Origin: Rhizobium sp. Q54
Lineage (GTDB): Bacteria; Pseudomonadota; Alphaproteobacteria; Micropepsales; Micropepsaceae
NCBI GenBank assembly: GCA_945882615.1
Contig: CAMCWK010000006.1
Span: 1-64,000 of the forward strand
Reading direction: 5' to 3'
DNA length: 64,000 bases
Part shown: piece after piece, positions 41,197-50,517 of the stretch
Layout: the number at the start of each line of letters is the position of its first letter
Position numbering within the stretch: position 1 is the first letter of the stretch
The notes under the pieces: generated by a model
What the model was told of the DNA's origin: nothing
The model's input: only the letters and a program-made list of their open reading frames with translations
Database searches by the model: none
Made by a program: the position numbers and the translations under genes

Positions 41197-43050
41197 ATGA
41201 AGAAGATGCTGCTGGGCGTGATCGCCCTGTGCTTGCCATTATGCGCTTCGGCGCAGACCTCGGTCAGGGGCGACTGGCCGTCTTACGGCTATGACGCGGG
41301 CGGCGGGCGCTTCTCGCCGCTGACCCAGATCACGCCCGCCAATGTCGGCAAGCTGCAGGTCGCCTGGACCTATCACATGAACCCCATCCCGTCGCAGAAG
41401 CTGGCGCGCATTCCCTTCGCCACCACCACGCCGCTGGTGGTGGGAAACCGCATGTTCCTGGGAACGCCGTACGGCCGCGTCGTGGCGCTGGATTCCACCA
41501 GCGGCAAGCAGCTCTGGGCCTATGACCTGCCCACCGGCGACCAGCCGCCCTTCCGGGGTCTGGCCTATTGGCCGGGCGACAAGGGTCACGCGCCGCGCCT
41601 GATCTTCGGCACACTGCGCGGCCGGATGATCGCGCTGGATGCGGCGACAGGCGCGCCGTCGAAAGGCTTTGGCGTGGACGGCATCATCGACACCAAGACG
41701 CCGGAAATCATGAACGGCCTGCCGAACGCCTTTTACGGCTATTCCGCGCCGCCCACCATCTACAAGAACCTCGCCATCACCGGCAGCCGCGTCCAGGAAT
41801 CGCCCGCCAAGGGCGCGGCGGGGGATGCACGCGCCTGGGATGTGATCACCGGCAAGCTGGCCTGGACCTTCCGCTCCGTTCCGCAGCCGGGCGAGAAATT
41901 CCACGAGACCTGGGAAGATGACGGCTGGAAGCAGGTTTCCGGGGTGAATATCTGGAACCTGCTGACCGTGGATATGGCGCGCGGCATCGCCTATCTGCCG
42001 TTCGGCGCACCGACCTTCGACCGCTATGGCGGCGATCACAAGGGCGCCAACCTGTTCTCCAACAGTTTGGTGGCGGTGGACGCCAGCACCGGAAAATATC
42101 TCTGGCACTTCCAGACCGTGCATCACGACATCTGGGACCTGGACCTGCACACCGCGCCGGTGCTGCTGACGGTCAAGAAGGATGGCAAGTCCATTCCCGC
42201 CGTCGCGGCGATGAACAAGACGGCGATGCTGTTCCTGCTGAACCGCGTCACCGGCGAGCCGATCTTCGGCGTTACCGAAAGGCCGGTGCCGCCCTCTTCC
42301 CATCCAGATGAGAAGGCCTGGCCGACCCAGCCCTTCCCCAACAAGCCCGAAGTCATGACCCGCATGGCCTTCGACCTCAGCGAAGTGGCGGACAATACGC
42401 CCGAGCACCGCGCCATCTGCGAGGACATCATCAAGAAGGGCGATCTGGTCGGCATGAAAATGTATGAGCCGCTGCGCGCCGACAGGACGCAGGTGCGCTT
42501 TCCCGGCGCGGCGGGCGGGCCGGAATGGGGCGGCGGCGCCTTCGATCCCAAGCTGGGCCTCTTCATCTTCAATTCCAACGAGATGGGCTATGTCGAGCGG
42601 CTGGTGAAGCGCGGCGAGGAATGGCACATGACCACCGCCCGCTTTGTCGATCCCAAGACCCAGACGCCCTGTCACATCCCGCCCTGGGGCGAGTTGATCG
42701 CGGTGGACGTCAACAAGGCCGAGGTCGTCTGGCGCTCGCGGCTGGGCGTCACCGATCACTTCCCCGAAGGCAAGAAGGACACCGGCCGGGCCAGCAATGG
42801 CGGGCCGATCGTGACCGCCAGCGGCCTCACCTTCATCGCCGGCACCGATGACGCACGCTTCCGCGCCTTTGACAGCAAGACGGGCAAGGAAGTGTGGACC
42901 TACAAGCTGGATCATTCCGCCCATGCCACACCGATCACCTATCGCGGCCGTGACGGGCGGCAGTTCGTGGCAGTGGTGGCGACGGGCGGCTCGTACCTGA
43001 ACAGTCCCGGCGGCGGCGACAGTTTGGTGGTGTTCGCGCTGCCGAAGTAA
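41197..43050 (+). CDS. PQQ-dependent dehydrogenase, glucose-dehydrogenase-like, soluble periplasmic form
   Basis: A 617-residue quinoprotein with a signal peptide (MKKMLLGVIALCLPLCASAQ). It has the eight-bladed propeller of this family (repeats such as VVALDSTSGKQLWAYDLPTG and FRAFDSKTGKEVWTYKLD). TVHHDIWDLDLHTAPVL about residue 308 matches the PQQ active-site block of membrane glucose dehydrogenases, and NGGPIVTASGLTFIAGTDD that of the C terminus. It lacks the five N-terminal membrane segments of mGDH and any CxxCH haem domain, so electrons must pass to a separate acceptor. PQQ synthesis genes are not in the window. Substrate: a sugar or sugar alcohol, by homology. Confidence 0.88.
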   Translation: MKKMLLGVIALCLPLCASAQTSVRGDWPSYGYDAGGGRFSPLTQITPANVGKLQVAWTYHMNPIPSQKLARIPFATTTPLVVGNRMFLGTPYGRVVALDSTSGKQLWAYDLPTGDQPPFRGLAYWPGDKGHAPRLIFGTLRGRMIALDAATGAPSKGFGVDGIIDTKTPEIMNGLPNAFYGYSAPPTIYKNLAITGSRVQESPAKGAAGDARAWDVITGKLAWTFRSVPQPGEKFHETWEDDGWKQVSGVNIWNLLTVDMARGIAYLPFGAPTFDRYGGDHKGANLFSNSLVAVDASTGKYLWHFQTVHHDIWDLDLHTAPVLLTVKKDGKSIPAVAAMNKTAMLFLLNRVTGEPIFGVTERPVPPSSHPDEKAWPTQPFPNKPEVMTRMAFDLSEVADNTPEHRAICEDIIKKGDLVGMKMYEPLRADRTQVRFPGAAGGPEWGGGAFDPKLGLFIFNSNEMGYVERLVKRGEEWHMTTARFVDPKTQTPCHIPPWGELIAVDVNKAEVVWRSRLGVTDHFPEGKKDTGRASNGGPIVTASGLTFIAGTDDARFRAFDSKTGKEVWTYKLDHSAHATPITYRGRDGRQFVAVVATGGSYLNSPGGGDSLVVFALPK

Positions 43051-43057
43051 CCACCGT

Positions 43058-43159
43058 GTCATGGCCCGCCGGAGTGCGGGCCACCCAGATGAAGCAAGCT
43101 CCATGTCGCCGCGCAGACGCGCGGCGGCTGGGTGGCCCGGTCAAGCCGGGCCATGACAG
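43058..43159. repeat. Composite palindromic element of the GIY-YIG-associated family (empty, 102 bases)
   Basis: The left end, 43058-43088, is identical over 31 bases to the reverse complement of the right end of the GIY-YIG element at 54403-54433. The right end is CTGGGTGGCCCGG...CCGGGCCATGACAG at 43128-43159. Each end is itself a hairpin. The ends are in inverted orientation and enclose only about 39 bases, including a small GCCGCGCAGACGCGCGGC palindrome. It lies just after the PQQ dehydrogenase stop. Confidence 0.8.
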
Positions 43160-43171
43160 CTTGGGAAAAAG

Positions 43172-43206
43172 AAAAAGCGCCGCAAGCTTTCTTGCGGCGC
43201 TTTTTT
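43172..43206. terminator. Bidirectional Rho-independent terminator
   Basis: A perfect 15-base-pair stem (AAAAAGCGCCGCAAG 43172-43186 with 43191-43205, loop CTTT) ends in six T on the plus strand and starts with AAAAA for the minus strand. It ends the PQQ dehydrogenase transcript and the convergent small membrane protein. Confidence 0.93.
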
Positions 43207-43223
43207 CATGTCGGAAAGGGCGA

Positions 43224-43373
43224 TCAGGAAAAGAGCTGGATCACGCCATAGATGATGGCGACCAGCACCGCGAACAGGCCGCCCACGATGGCCACCGACA
43301 CCCAGAAGGGGAACGCGCCGCCGCCATTGGCCAGCTTGGTTTCGTCTTTGCCCTGTACGTCTGCCGTCGCCAT
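43224..43373 (-). CDS. Small single-span membrane protein
   Basis: A 49-residue protein with a strong AAGGAG ribosome-binding site. After a polar start (MATADVQGKDETKLANGGG) comes one transmembrane helix, FPFWVSVAIVGGLFAVLVAIIYGVIQLF. It lies 51 bases downstream of thyA on the same strand. It resembles the many short single-helix proteins of respiratory complexes and stress membranes, but I cannot assign it. The composition and the strong start signals make it a real gene. Confidence 0.72.
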   Translation of the reverse strand: MATADVQGKDETKLANGGGAFPFWVSVAIVGGLFAVLVAIIYGVIQLFS

Positions 43374-43424
43374 GGAAAATCTCCTTATTGGGCGGTGTTT
43401 TAAGCACGGCCCCGTATTTGTCAA

Positions 43425-44219
43425 TTATACCGCGATTGGAGCCCTAATTCCGGCATGGGCCTGGTAGTTTTCCAGGGTGAAATCGCCGTACTGGAAGGCG
43501 AAAATATCCGTCACCGCCGGGTTCAGCGTCATGGTGGGCAGCGGGTAAGGCTGACGGGCCAGCTGGGCGTCGGCCTGTTCCAGATGGTTCAGATAAAGGT
43601 GCGCGTCGCCGAAACTGTGCACGAAGGTTCCCGGCTTCAACCCCGTCACCTGCGCCACCATCATGGTGAGCAGCGCATAACTGGCGATGTTGAACGGCAC
43701 GCCCAGAAAGATGTCGGCGGAACGCTGGTAAAGCTGGCAGGAGAGTTTTCCCTCCGCGACATAGAACTGGAACAGGCAATGGCAGGGCGGCAGCGCCATG
43801 CGCGGCACATCGGCCGGATTCCAGGCGGTGACGATCAGACGGCGGGAATCCGGATTGGCCTTGATGTCGCGGATCAGATTGGAAATCTGATCAATGGTGC
43901 CGTCGCTTTGCGACGGCCAGCTGCGCCACTGATAGCCATAGACCGGCCCGAGCTCGCCGCTGGCATCGGCCCATTCGTCCCAGATGGTGACGCCATGTTC
44001 CTGCAGCCAATGAACATTGGTCTCGCCGCGCAAAAACCACAGCAGCTCATAGATGATGGATTTGAGATGCACCTTTTTGGTGGTGACCAGCGGAAAACCG
44101 TCGGCCAGATCGAAGCGCATCTGGTGGCCGAAAATCGAACGCGTGCCGGTGCCGGTGCGGTCGTGCTTTTCCACGCCGGTATCACGGACAAGTCTCAGCA
44201 GGTCGAGATATTGCTGCAT
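43425..44219 (-). CDS. thyA: Thymidylate synthase
   Basis: Converts dUMP to dTMP with methylene-tetrahydrofolate in the cytoplasm. The 264-residue length equals that of Escherichia coli ThyA. Conserved segments: [54 protein letters not shown] with the nucleophilic Cys, [19 protein letters not shown], and HLYLNHLEQ. The last residues IRAPIAV are the usual C terminus. No dihydrofolate reductase gene follows within the window; instead a small membrane protein gene lies downstream and an uncharacterised gene upstream. Confidence 0.98.
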   Translation of the reverse strand: MQQYLDLLRLVRDTGVEKHDRTGTGTRSIFGHQMRFDLADGFPLVTTKKVHLKSIIYELLWFLRGETNVHWLQEHGVTIWDEWADASGELGPVYGYQWRSWPSQSDGTIDQISNLIRDIKANPDSRRLIVTAWNPADVPRMALPPCHCLFQFYVAEGKLSCQLYQRSADIFLGVPFNIASYALLTMMVAQVTGLKPGTFVHSFGDAHLYLNHLEQADAQLARQPYPLPTMTLNPAVTDIFAFQYGDFTLENYQAHAGIRAPIAV

Positions 44220-44256
44220 GGCGAAATCCTAGGGGATTCGGACCAGACTTTCACCC

Positions 44257-44694
44257 TTAGAAGGGGAGTGGTTTTAAGTCGGGATCGCGCCATTCCCGCC
44301 GCGCTTCCACCGACATCAGCCGTTCCCGCGACCAGTATTCCAGCAGCCAATTGGGATCGGCCAGGCTGGAACCCATCACGGCGTTGACGATCTGATGGAT
44401 TGGCATATCAGGCGGATTGGCGTCCAAGACGCCTTTCAGAGCCCGGATCGAGGCCAGGGTGATGGTCTGGTGATAACCGCCATGATCGTCGTTCACCGTG
44501 CCCACCGCCTCGTTATGGGCACGGATCATGGCCGGCATGTCGGCGGCGGCTTCCAGGTCGGGGCGATAGCGCATCACCCACAGCGCGGCGGCCATGTGCC
44601 CGGCATGGGTCCATTCGGCCCGCGGCAGGGTGCGGGCGGCAAAGCGTGTCCCCAGGCTGATGATCTCGTCTTCGCTGGCATAAGCCGTCTTCAT
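44257..44694 (-). CDS. Conserved hypothetical protein
   Basis: A 145-residue soluble protein without signal peptide or membrane segment. It is predominantly helical, with RAEWTHAGHMAAALWVMRY near residue 25, HGGYHQTITLASIRAL near 70 and NWLLEYWSRERLMSVEARREW near 115. Several conserved-looking His, Glu and Trp residues suggest a small-molecule or metal site. It lies 37 bases upstream of thyA on the same strand, so cotranscription is likely. I know similar proteins only as uncharacterised. Confidence 0.72.
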   Translation of the reverse strand: MKTAYASEDEIISLGTRFAARTLPRAEWTHAGHMAAALWVMRYRPDLEAAADMPAMIRAHNEAVGTVNDDHGGYHQTITLASIRALKGVLDANPPDMPIHQIVNAVMGSSLADPNWLLEYWSRERLMSVEARREWRDPDLKPLPF

Positions 44695-44782
44695 GGGCTG
44701 GCCGTGCCTCGCGGGAGGTGCAGAGTCAAGAAAGTTCCGCCCTTCAATTCTGAACCCCCAGCCCCTATATTACGCAGGTCAT

Positions 44783-45059
44783 CCGGGCTTGCCCGGGCGA
44801 CTATGGCGATAAACGACTGTGTAATAAGCAGCCCGGACCCGGGGGCGGTACCCGGCGCCTCCACCATAAGCCTATCAAGGTAGGTTTTTGTGGGGGCGAA
44901 ACAGGATCGACGGATGTGTAAAGGCAGTTCTTTTGCTCGGTATGGTTCCGCCGTCATCGGACTATTGTTTAGGTGCCAACGATAATGAAATGGCCCTCGC
45001 TGCCTAACTTCGGTTAGCCAAGCGCGGTTCGGGGGGTACCGGGCAACAGAAACCCCCCA
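44783..45059 (+). ncRNA. ssrA: Transfer-messenger RNA, two-piece circularly permuted form
   Basis: The acceptor half comes first: helix CCGGGCT (44783-44789) with AGCCCGG (44830-44836), a T-arm CCGGG-GGCGGTA-CCCGG, then CGCCTCCACCA ending at 44866. A 25-base spacer follows. The coding half starts at 44892 with GGGGGCGAAACAGGATCGACGG, which pairs with the acceptor strand. The tag frame begins at GCC 44975 and ends at TAA 45005, encoding ANDNEMALAA (Ala is added by the charged end). A TAACTTCGGTTA hairpin covers the stop codon, and the pseudoknot GGGGGG...CCCCCC closes near 45059. This permuted arrangement is characteristic of alphaproteobacteria. The exact 5-prime end of the acceptor half is uncertain by several bases. 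Confidence 0.93.
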
Positions 45060-45085
45060 CTGATTTTCCATCTGCCACCACTCAA

Positions 45086-45160
45086 CCTCATCCTGAGCTT
45101 GTCGAAGGATGCGTGTGCTTCCTCATGCTTCGACAAGCTCAGCACAAGCTCAGCATGAGG
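45086..45160. repeat. Palindromic repeat of the CTGAGCTTGTCGAAG family
   Basis: Left hairpin CATCCTGAGCTTGTCGAAGGATG ends (45089-45111) and a right arm CCTCATGCTTCGACAAGCTC...GCATGAGG (45121-45160). The core AGCTTGTCGAA is shared with 55360-55388. It lies between the tmRNA and the debranching-enzyme stop codon and does not code. Such sequences are common intergenic repeats in alphaproteobacteria. Confidence 0.8.
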
Positions 45161-45164
45161 AATG

Positions 45165-47351
45165 CTATTGGCTGATTTTAATTGCGATGTCGCCGCGTTT
45201 GGAGACAATGGCGACTTCGGTGTTGGCGCCGCGGCGGCGCAGGCGCAGATTCACCGACGCATCGCCCAGCGACAGATCGTTGATCGCGATGCTTTCCAGA
45301 AATCCCGGCAGCTGCGGATTGTCGAAACGTATTTCGCGGCGTTCGAAACACATTTCCAGTCCCAGGCAGGCCTGCAGCAGGGCAAAGGGCACCACACTGG
45401 CCCAGGCCTGCGGCGCGCAGGCCACCGGATACCAGGTCGGCGCGACGCCGCGGCGGCGGGGAAAGCCGCAGAACAGTTCGGGGAAGCGCATCATCGCCAT
45501 ATGAGTGGCGGCGTCGAACAGGCCTTCGAAGATGGCGCTGGCGGGGCGCTTCAGGCCATAGCGCGCCAGGCCCAGCGCGATCAGGGCATTGTCGTGCGGC
45601 CAGACCGAACCATTGTGATAGGCCATGGGATTGAAGCGCGGCGCGTCCGCCGCCAAGGTACGGATGCCCCAGCCGGAGAACATCTCGGGCGTCATCAACG
45701 TGTCGGCCAGGATCTGCGCCCGCTCCGGGCTGGCGATGCCGCAATAGAGTACCTGCCCGGCGTTGGAGGAGCGCACCTTGCAGGCGCGCTTGGCGCCGTC
45801 CAGCGCGATGGCATAGCAGCCCAGCTCCGGCACCCAGAACTTCTCCTCGAACGCCAGGCGCAGTCTTTCCGCCGCGATTCCCAGTTCCGCCGCCTTGCGG
45901 GCTTCGCCCAGCCTGGCGGCCAGCAGGCTGGCGCCCTGCCTGGCGGCATAGACATAGGCCTGCACTTCGGCGAGCGCGATGGGACCGGTGGCGAGCTTGC
46001 CATCGGCATGCATCACCGAGTCCGCGGAATCCTTCCAGCCCTGGTTGGCCAGGCCGTCCTCGCTCGCCCGGTAATATTCGACAAAGCCATCGCCATCCTG
46101 GTCGCCGTAACGGTCGATCCATTCCAGCGCCGCTTCGATGTTGGGCCAGAGCGCGCGTATGGTTTCGATATCGCCGCTGCGCTCGAAATAGCGTGCCGCC
46201 AGCATCACGAACAAGGGCGTGGAATCGACGCTGCCGTAATAATGGCCGAAGGGCACCTCCCCCAACACCGCCATTTCACAGGCCCGCGTCTCGTGCAGGA
46301 TCTTGCCGGGCTCGGCATCGGCGCGCTCGTCCAGTTCGGTCGCCTGATGGGCCGCCAGATAGCGCAGCACGCCCTTGGCCAGCGCCGGGTCCAGCCACAG
46401 CATCTGCAAGGCCGTGATCAGGCCATCGCGTCCAAACGGCGTGGAGAACCAGGGCGTGCCGGCATAGGGGTACGGCCCATGCGGCGTGTCGGTGATCAGC
46501 ATGGAAATGTCCGCGCTCGCCCGGTGCAACATGCGGTTTGCCAGTTCGTTGCTGGAGGTGACGCTGCCGCCCAGGCTGCAGGCCCGCGCCGCGCCCCGCC
46601 GCGCCGCCCGATAGGGCACGGAAAATCCCCCCACAATTTCGCCGCGCTTCTGGCTGCTGTTGGTACAGCGCACATTGACGATGATGGCGGTCCGCATCCC
46701 GGGCTTGAGGGTCAAGTGATAAAGCGCCTGGTGCTTGGAAAGGCGCGCAGGCTTTGGGTCGAAACAGACCTCGCTGCGTCGTTCGACGCCGTCCAACCCG
46801 ACATAACGAAAGAGGGTCTTGGTGCCGCCGACCACCGCGCTGGTGATCTCGCCGCGGGCGGCCCGCTGAAGCCCGCGTATCTCGAACAGGTCGGCAAAGT
46901 CGGCGGCGAAGTTCAGGCTGAGCCAGCAGGATTGCGGCTTGAGATCGAAATTGTGGACGGCAATCCGTTCATGGCAGGTGCCGTTCCACAGGAACTTCGA
47001 GCGCCGCACATGCAGGGTTTCGCGCGCCAGGATCAGCGCATCGCCCTGATACAGGTCGGGATTGGAAAGGTCGACCGTCAGCACGACATTGTCGCTTTCG
47101 ACCGCCGAAGACAGCAGCACGGGCCGATGGCCATTGATCAGCAGCTGCATGCCCGAAAGATGGCGGGTGTCGTTGTGAAAAATTCCACCCGGCGTCAGGC
47201 CAGGTTCGATAACATCGCCCAACGCATCAAACAGGGCGAAGGTATCGCCCTGTTTGAGGGTGCGCGGCCAGCGCAGCTGAATGGATTCCGTCGCCTGAAT
47301 ATAGAAAGTCGAAATATCGTCCGGCGAGCCTGGGAGGATCTTTGCCTCCAT
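45165..47351 (-). CDS. Amylo-alpha-1,6-glucosidase / glycogen debranching-like protein
   Basis: A 728-residue cytoplasmic protein. The N-terminal debranching domain is seen in LGDVIEPGLTPGGIFHNDTRHLSGMQLLING (about residues 45-75), and the C-terminal alpha/alpha-barrel in YAGTPWFSTPFGRDGLITALQMLWLDP (about 290), EMAVLGEVPFGHYYGSVDSTPLFVMLAARY and SGWGIRTLAADAPRFNPMAYHNGSVWPHDNALIALGL. Asp in GRDG and Glu in the barrel are candidate catalytic residues. It is the second gene after a GT4 glycosyltransferase (34 bases apart). Such pairs are common in alphaproteobacteria and may serve glucan or compatible-solute metabolism; the natural substrate is unknown. Confidence 0.87.
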   Translation of the reverse strand: MEAKILPGSPDDISTFYIQATESIQLRWPRTLKQGDTFALFDALGDVIEPGLTPGGIFHNDTRHLSGMQLLINGHRPVLLSSAVESDNVVLTVDLSNPDLYQGDALILARETLHVRRSKFLWNGTCHERIAVHNFDLKPQSCWLSLNFAADFADLFEIRGLQRAARGEITSAVVGGTKTLFRYVGLDGVERRSEVCFDPKPARLSKHQALYHLTLKPGMRTAIIVNVRCTNSSQKRGEIVGGFSVPYRAARRGAARACSLGGSVTSSNELANRMLHRASADISMLITDTPHGPYPYAGTPWFSTPFGRDGLITALQMLWLDPALAKGVLRYLAAHQATELDERADAEPGKILHETRACEMAVLGEVPFGHYYGSVDSTPLFVMLAARYFERSGDIETIRALWPNIEAALEWIDRYGDQDGDGFVEYYRASEDGLANQGWKDSADSVMHADGKLATGPIALAEVQAYVYAARQGASLLAARLGEARKAAELGIAAERLRLAFEEKFWVPELGCYAIALDGAKRACKVRSSNAGQVLYCGIASPERAQILADTLMTPEMFSGWGIRTLAADAPRFNPMAYHNGSVWPHDNALIALGLARYGLKRPASAIFEGLFDAATHMAMMRFPELFCGFPRRRGVAPTWYPVACAPQAWASVVPFALLQACLGLEMCFERREIRFDNPQLPGFLESIAINDLSLGDASVNLRLRRRGANTEVAIVSKRGDIAIKISQ

Positions 47352-47385
47352 GCTTTCGCTCCTTATGAATTACTCCGCCATGAAA

Positions 47386-48438
47386 TTACTCCGCCGCGAC
47401 GGCGCTCACCTCTCCCGACGCGGCCAGGCGCTGGTAAATCCGCACATAGTCGCGCACCATGGCGCTGACACTGAAACGCTCCTCGAACCGCCAGCGGATG
47501 GCGGGCCGGAACAGCCGGTCCAGTTTTCCGGCCGCCGCCACCGCCTGATCGACATTCTCGACGACAAAGCCGGTCAGCCCGTCTTCCATGATCTCGGGCA
47601 CCGAGCCGCACTTGAAAGCGATCACCGGCGTGCCGCAGGCCATGGCCTCGATCATCACCAGGCCGAAAGGCTCGGGCCAGGAAATGGGAAACAGCAGGGC
47701 CGCGGCCTTGCCCAGGAACTCCGATTTTTGCGCGTCGTTGATTTCGCCGATGAATGCGACATGCGGGCTGGCGTCCAGCACAGGTTTGACCTGCTGGTCG
47801 AAATAGTCCTGGTCGGCCGGGTCCACCTTGGCCGCCATTTTGAGCTTCATGCCCGCGCGGCGTGCGATCTCGATGGCTTCCAGCGGCCCCTTGTCGGGGC
47901 AGATGCGGCCCAGGAAAGCGAGATAGCCGCCCTCCCCCTTGCCTTCCTTGAGCAGGGTCTCGGGCAAGCCATGATAGACGGTGCCCATCCAGTTCACCGG
48001 CGGAACCGGCGTACGCTGATGGTCGGAAATCGATACCAGCGGCATGTGCGGGAAGGCGCGGTAGATGGCCGGCAGTTCCGGCAGGTCCTGGCGGCCATGC
48101 AGGGTGGTCAGGGTCTTGTGCGCCATGCCGCGGAACAGCGGATAGCGGAAAAAATCGATATGGAAATGGATGACATCGAACTCGCCCCGCCGGGCGGCGA
48201 CCTGATCGAGCATGATCAGGTTGTAAGGCGTGCTGTCATGGATGCCGTCCAGCCGCAGCGCCCGGGGCACGATGGGCACCAATTGGGCATTGGTCCGGGA
48301 GTCGCCTGACGCAAAAAGCGTCACCTCATGGCCCTGGGCCACCAGTTCCTCGGTCAGCCAGGAGACCACCCGTTCGGTCCCGCCATAGAGGGTGGGTGGG
48401 ACACTTTCCACCAAAGGGGCAATTTGCGCGATTTTCAT
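47386..48438 (-). CDS. Glycosyltransferase family 4 protein
   Basis: A 350-residue GT-B enzyme. [27 protein letters not shown] opens the acceptor domain; [34 protein letters not shown] opens the donor domain; [33 protein letters not shown] holds the E-x7-E motif. It probably adds hexoses from NDP-sugars. It starts at 48438, 34 bases upstream of the debranching gene, and is divergent from sspB. Close relatives are found beside debranching-like enzymes in many alphaproteobacteria, which suggests a joint polysaccharide or glycoside pathway. Confidence 0.87.
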   Translation of the reverse strand: MKIAQIAPLVESVPPTLYGGTERVVSWLTEELVAQGHEVTLFASGDSRTNAQLVPIVPRALRLDGIHDSTPYNLIMLDQVAARRGEFDVIHFHIDFFRYPLFRGMAHKTLTTLHGRQDLPELPAIYRAFPHMPLVSISDHQRTPVPPVNWMGTVYHGLPETLLKEGKGEGGYLAFLGRICPDKGPLEAIEIARRAGMKLKMAAKVDPADQDYFDQQVKPVLDASPHVAFIGEINDAQKSEFLGKAAALLFPISWPEPFGLVMIEAMACGTPVIAFKCGSVPEIMEDGLTGFVVENVDQAVAAAGKLDRLFRPAIRWRFEERFSVSAMVRDYVRIYQRLAASGEVSAVAAE

Positions 48439-48601
48439 GGCAGACAACCCCAAGTCACAACGGGAACGGCTTATTCACAACGGCGTTTGTGCCGGTCCGG
48501 TTCCTTTTTCCTTCGCAATTGCGTCAATTTGAGCCTTCGGCCCCCGGCGGGCCGGTTGCCGCAATTGACTTGGGGATTTCCGCGCATAGTCTGCGAGCCA
48601 T

Positions 48602-49108
48602 ATGGCAAAAGACTTTATTGGCTATCAGGCTTTGACCGATGCGGCGCTGCGTGGCGTGGTGCGCGACGCGTTGCGGCGCATCGAAAAGTCCGGCCTGATC
48701 GGCGCGCATCACTTCTACCTCACCTTCCGAACCCATGCCGAAGGTGTGGACATTCCGGAGTTCCTCAAGGAGCAGTATCCGGAGGAAATGACCATCATCA
48801 TCCAGCACCAATATTGGGCGCTGAAGGTGAAGGACGATTATTTCGAGGTGACGCTGACCTTCAAGAAGCTGCCGGCGCCGCTGCATATTCCCTTCAATGC
48901 CCTCACCGCCTTTTTCGACCCCGGGGTGCAGTTCGGACTGCAGTTCCGCGCCGAGGGCGACGTCGCCAAGGCCGCCACCGGCCCCGTGATGGTGCCGAAC
49001 AATCCGCCGGAAAAGGCGGAAGAAGACGCGGCCGAACCGGATGCCAAGCCGGCGGAAAAGCCCGCGCCCGGCGAAGTGGTGAGCCTGGATTCTTTTCGCA
49101 AAAAATAA
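48602..49108 (+). CDS. sspB: Alpha-type SspB, ClpXP adaptor
   Basis: A 168-residue adaptor that binds ssrA-tagged proteins and delivers them to ClpXP. The substrate-binding domain occupies residues 1-120 ([75 protein letters not shown]). A flexible acidic/proline-rich linker follows, and the C terminus [10 protein letters not shown] matches the ClpX-binding tail of alphaproteobacterial SspB. It lies 3.5 kb from the tmRNA gene that makes the tags, and 17 bases before fumC, a linkage seen in other alphaproteobacteria. Confidence 0.93.
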   Translation: MAKDFIGYQALTDAALRGVVRDALRRIEKSGLIGAHHFYLTFRTHAEGVDIPEFLKEQYPEEMTIIIQHQYWALKVKDDYFEVTLTFKKLPAPLHIPFNALTAFFDPGVQFGLQFRAEGDVAKAATGPVMVPNNPPEKAEEDAAEPDAKPAEKPAPGEVVSLDSFRKK

Positions 49109-49125
49109 CTCGAAGATCTTCCAAC

Positions 49126-50517
49126 ATGACCAAGACGCGCACCGAAACCGATACGTTCGGACCGATTGAAGTTGACGCCGGCCGCTATTGGGGGGCGCAG
49201 GCCCAGCGATCCCTGGGCAACTTCAAGATCGGCTGGGAAAAGCAGCCGCAGCCTGTGGTGCGGGCACTGGGAATCGTCAAGCGCGCCTGCGCCGAGACCA
49301 ACATGGCGCTGGGGGGGCTGGACAAGAAGATCGGCGAGACCATCATCGCCGCCGCCCAGGAAGTGATCGACGGCAAGCTGGACGACCATTTTCCGCTGGT
49401 GGTGTGGCAGACCGGTTCGGGCACCCAGTCCAACATGAACGCCAATGAAGTGATCAGTAACCGCGCCATCGAGATGCTGGGCGGAACGATGGGCAGCAAG
49501 AAGCCGGTCCATCCCAACGATCACGTCAATATGAGCCAGTCGTCCAACGACACCTATCCGACGGCCATGCACATCGCCTGTGCCGAGGAAATCCAGCACC
49601 GCCTGCTGCCGGCGCTGAAACACCTGCACACCGCGCTGGCCGCCAAGGTCGTGGCCTGGAAGGACATCATCAAGATCGGCCGCACCCATACCCAGGATGC
49701 GACCCCCGTCACGCTGGGCCAGGAATTTTCCGGTTACGCCACTCAGGTCGCCAACGGCATTGCGCGCATCGAACAGACCATGCCCAAATTGATGGAATTG
49801 GCGCAGGGCGGCACCGCCGTCGGCACCGGCCTCAACGCGCCGGTCGGCTTTGACAAGATGGTGGCCGAGCGCATCGCCAAGATCACCGGCATGGGCTTCA
49901 CCACCGCCCCCAACAAGTTCGAGGCGCTGGCCGCCCATGACGCCATGGTGTTCAGCCATGGCGCGATCAACACCCTGGCAGCCTCGCTGTTCAAGATCGC
50001 CAATGACATCCGCCTTTTGGGTTCGGGGCCGCGTTCGGGCCTGGGCGAACTGTCGCTGCCGGAAAATGAGCCCGGCTCCTCGATCATGCCGGGCAAGGTC
50101 AACCCCACCCAGTGCGAAGCCATGACCCAGGTCTGCGTGCAGATCTTCGGCAACAATGCCGCGCTGACCTTTGCGGGAAGCCAAGGCCATTTTGAGCTGA
50201 ACGTCTACAATCCGGTGATGGCCTACAACTTCCTGCAAAGCGTGCGCCTGATGGCCGACGCCGCCGTGAGCTTTACCGACAATTGCGTGGTCGGGATCGA
50301 GCCGCGCCGCGACAATATCAAGGCGGGGCTTGAAAGATCGCTGATGCTGGTGACGGCGCTGGCGCCCAAGATCGGCTATGACAATGCCGCCAAGATCGCC
50401 AAGACCGCGCACAAGAACGGCACAACGCTGAAAGAAGAAGCGGTGGGCGGAGGGTACGTCACGGCGGAGGAATTCGACGCCGTGGTCCGCCCCGAAGACA
50501 TGATCGCCCCCAAATAG
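49126..50517 (+). CDS. fumC: Fumarate hydratase class II
   Basis: Interconverts fumarate and L-malate in the TCA cycle. The 463-residue protein begins [30 protein letters not shown] in family style. Signature segments are [56 protein letters not shown] and [16 protein letters not shown] (substrate loop with catalytic Ser). It is the oxygen-stable, iron-independent type. It is cotranscribed with sspB and overlaps the next gene by one base (TAGTG). Confidence 0.97.
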   Translation: MTKTRTETDTFGPIEVDAGRYWGAQAQRSLGNFKIGWEKQPQPVVRALGIVKRACAETNMALGGLDKKIGETIIAAAQEVIDGKLDDHFPLVVWQTGSGTQSNMNANEVISNRAIEMLGGTMGSKKPVHPNDHVNMSQSSNDTYPTAMHIACAEEIQHRLLPALKHLHTALAAKVVAWKDIIKIGRTHTQDATPVTLGQEFSGYATQVANGIARIEQTMPKLMELAQGGTAVGTGLNAPVGFDKMVAERIAKITGMGFTTAPNKFEALAAHDAMVFSHGAINTLAASLFKIANDIRLLGSGPRSGLGELSLPENEPGSSIMPGKVNPTQCEAMTQVCVQIFGNNAALTFAGSQGHFELNVYNPVMAYNFLQSVRLMADAAVSFTDNCVVGIEPRRDNIKAGLERSLMLVTALAPKIGYDNAAKIAKTAHKNGTTLKEEAVGGGYVTAEEFDAVVRPEDMIAPK

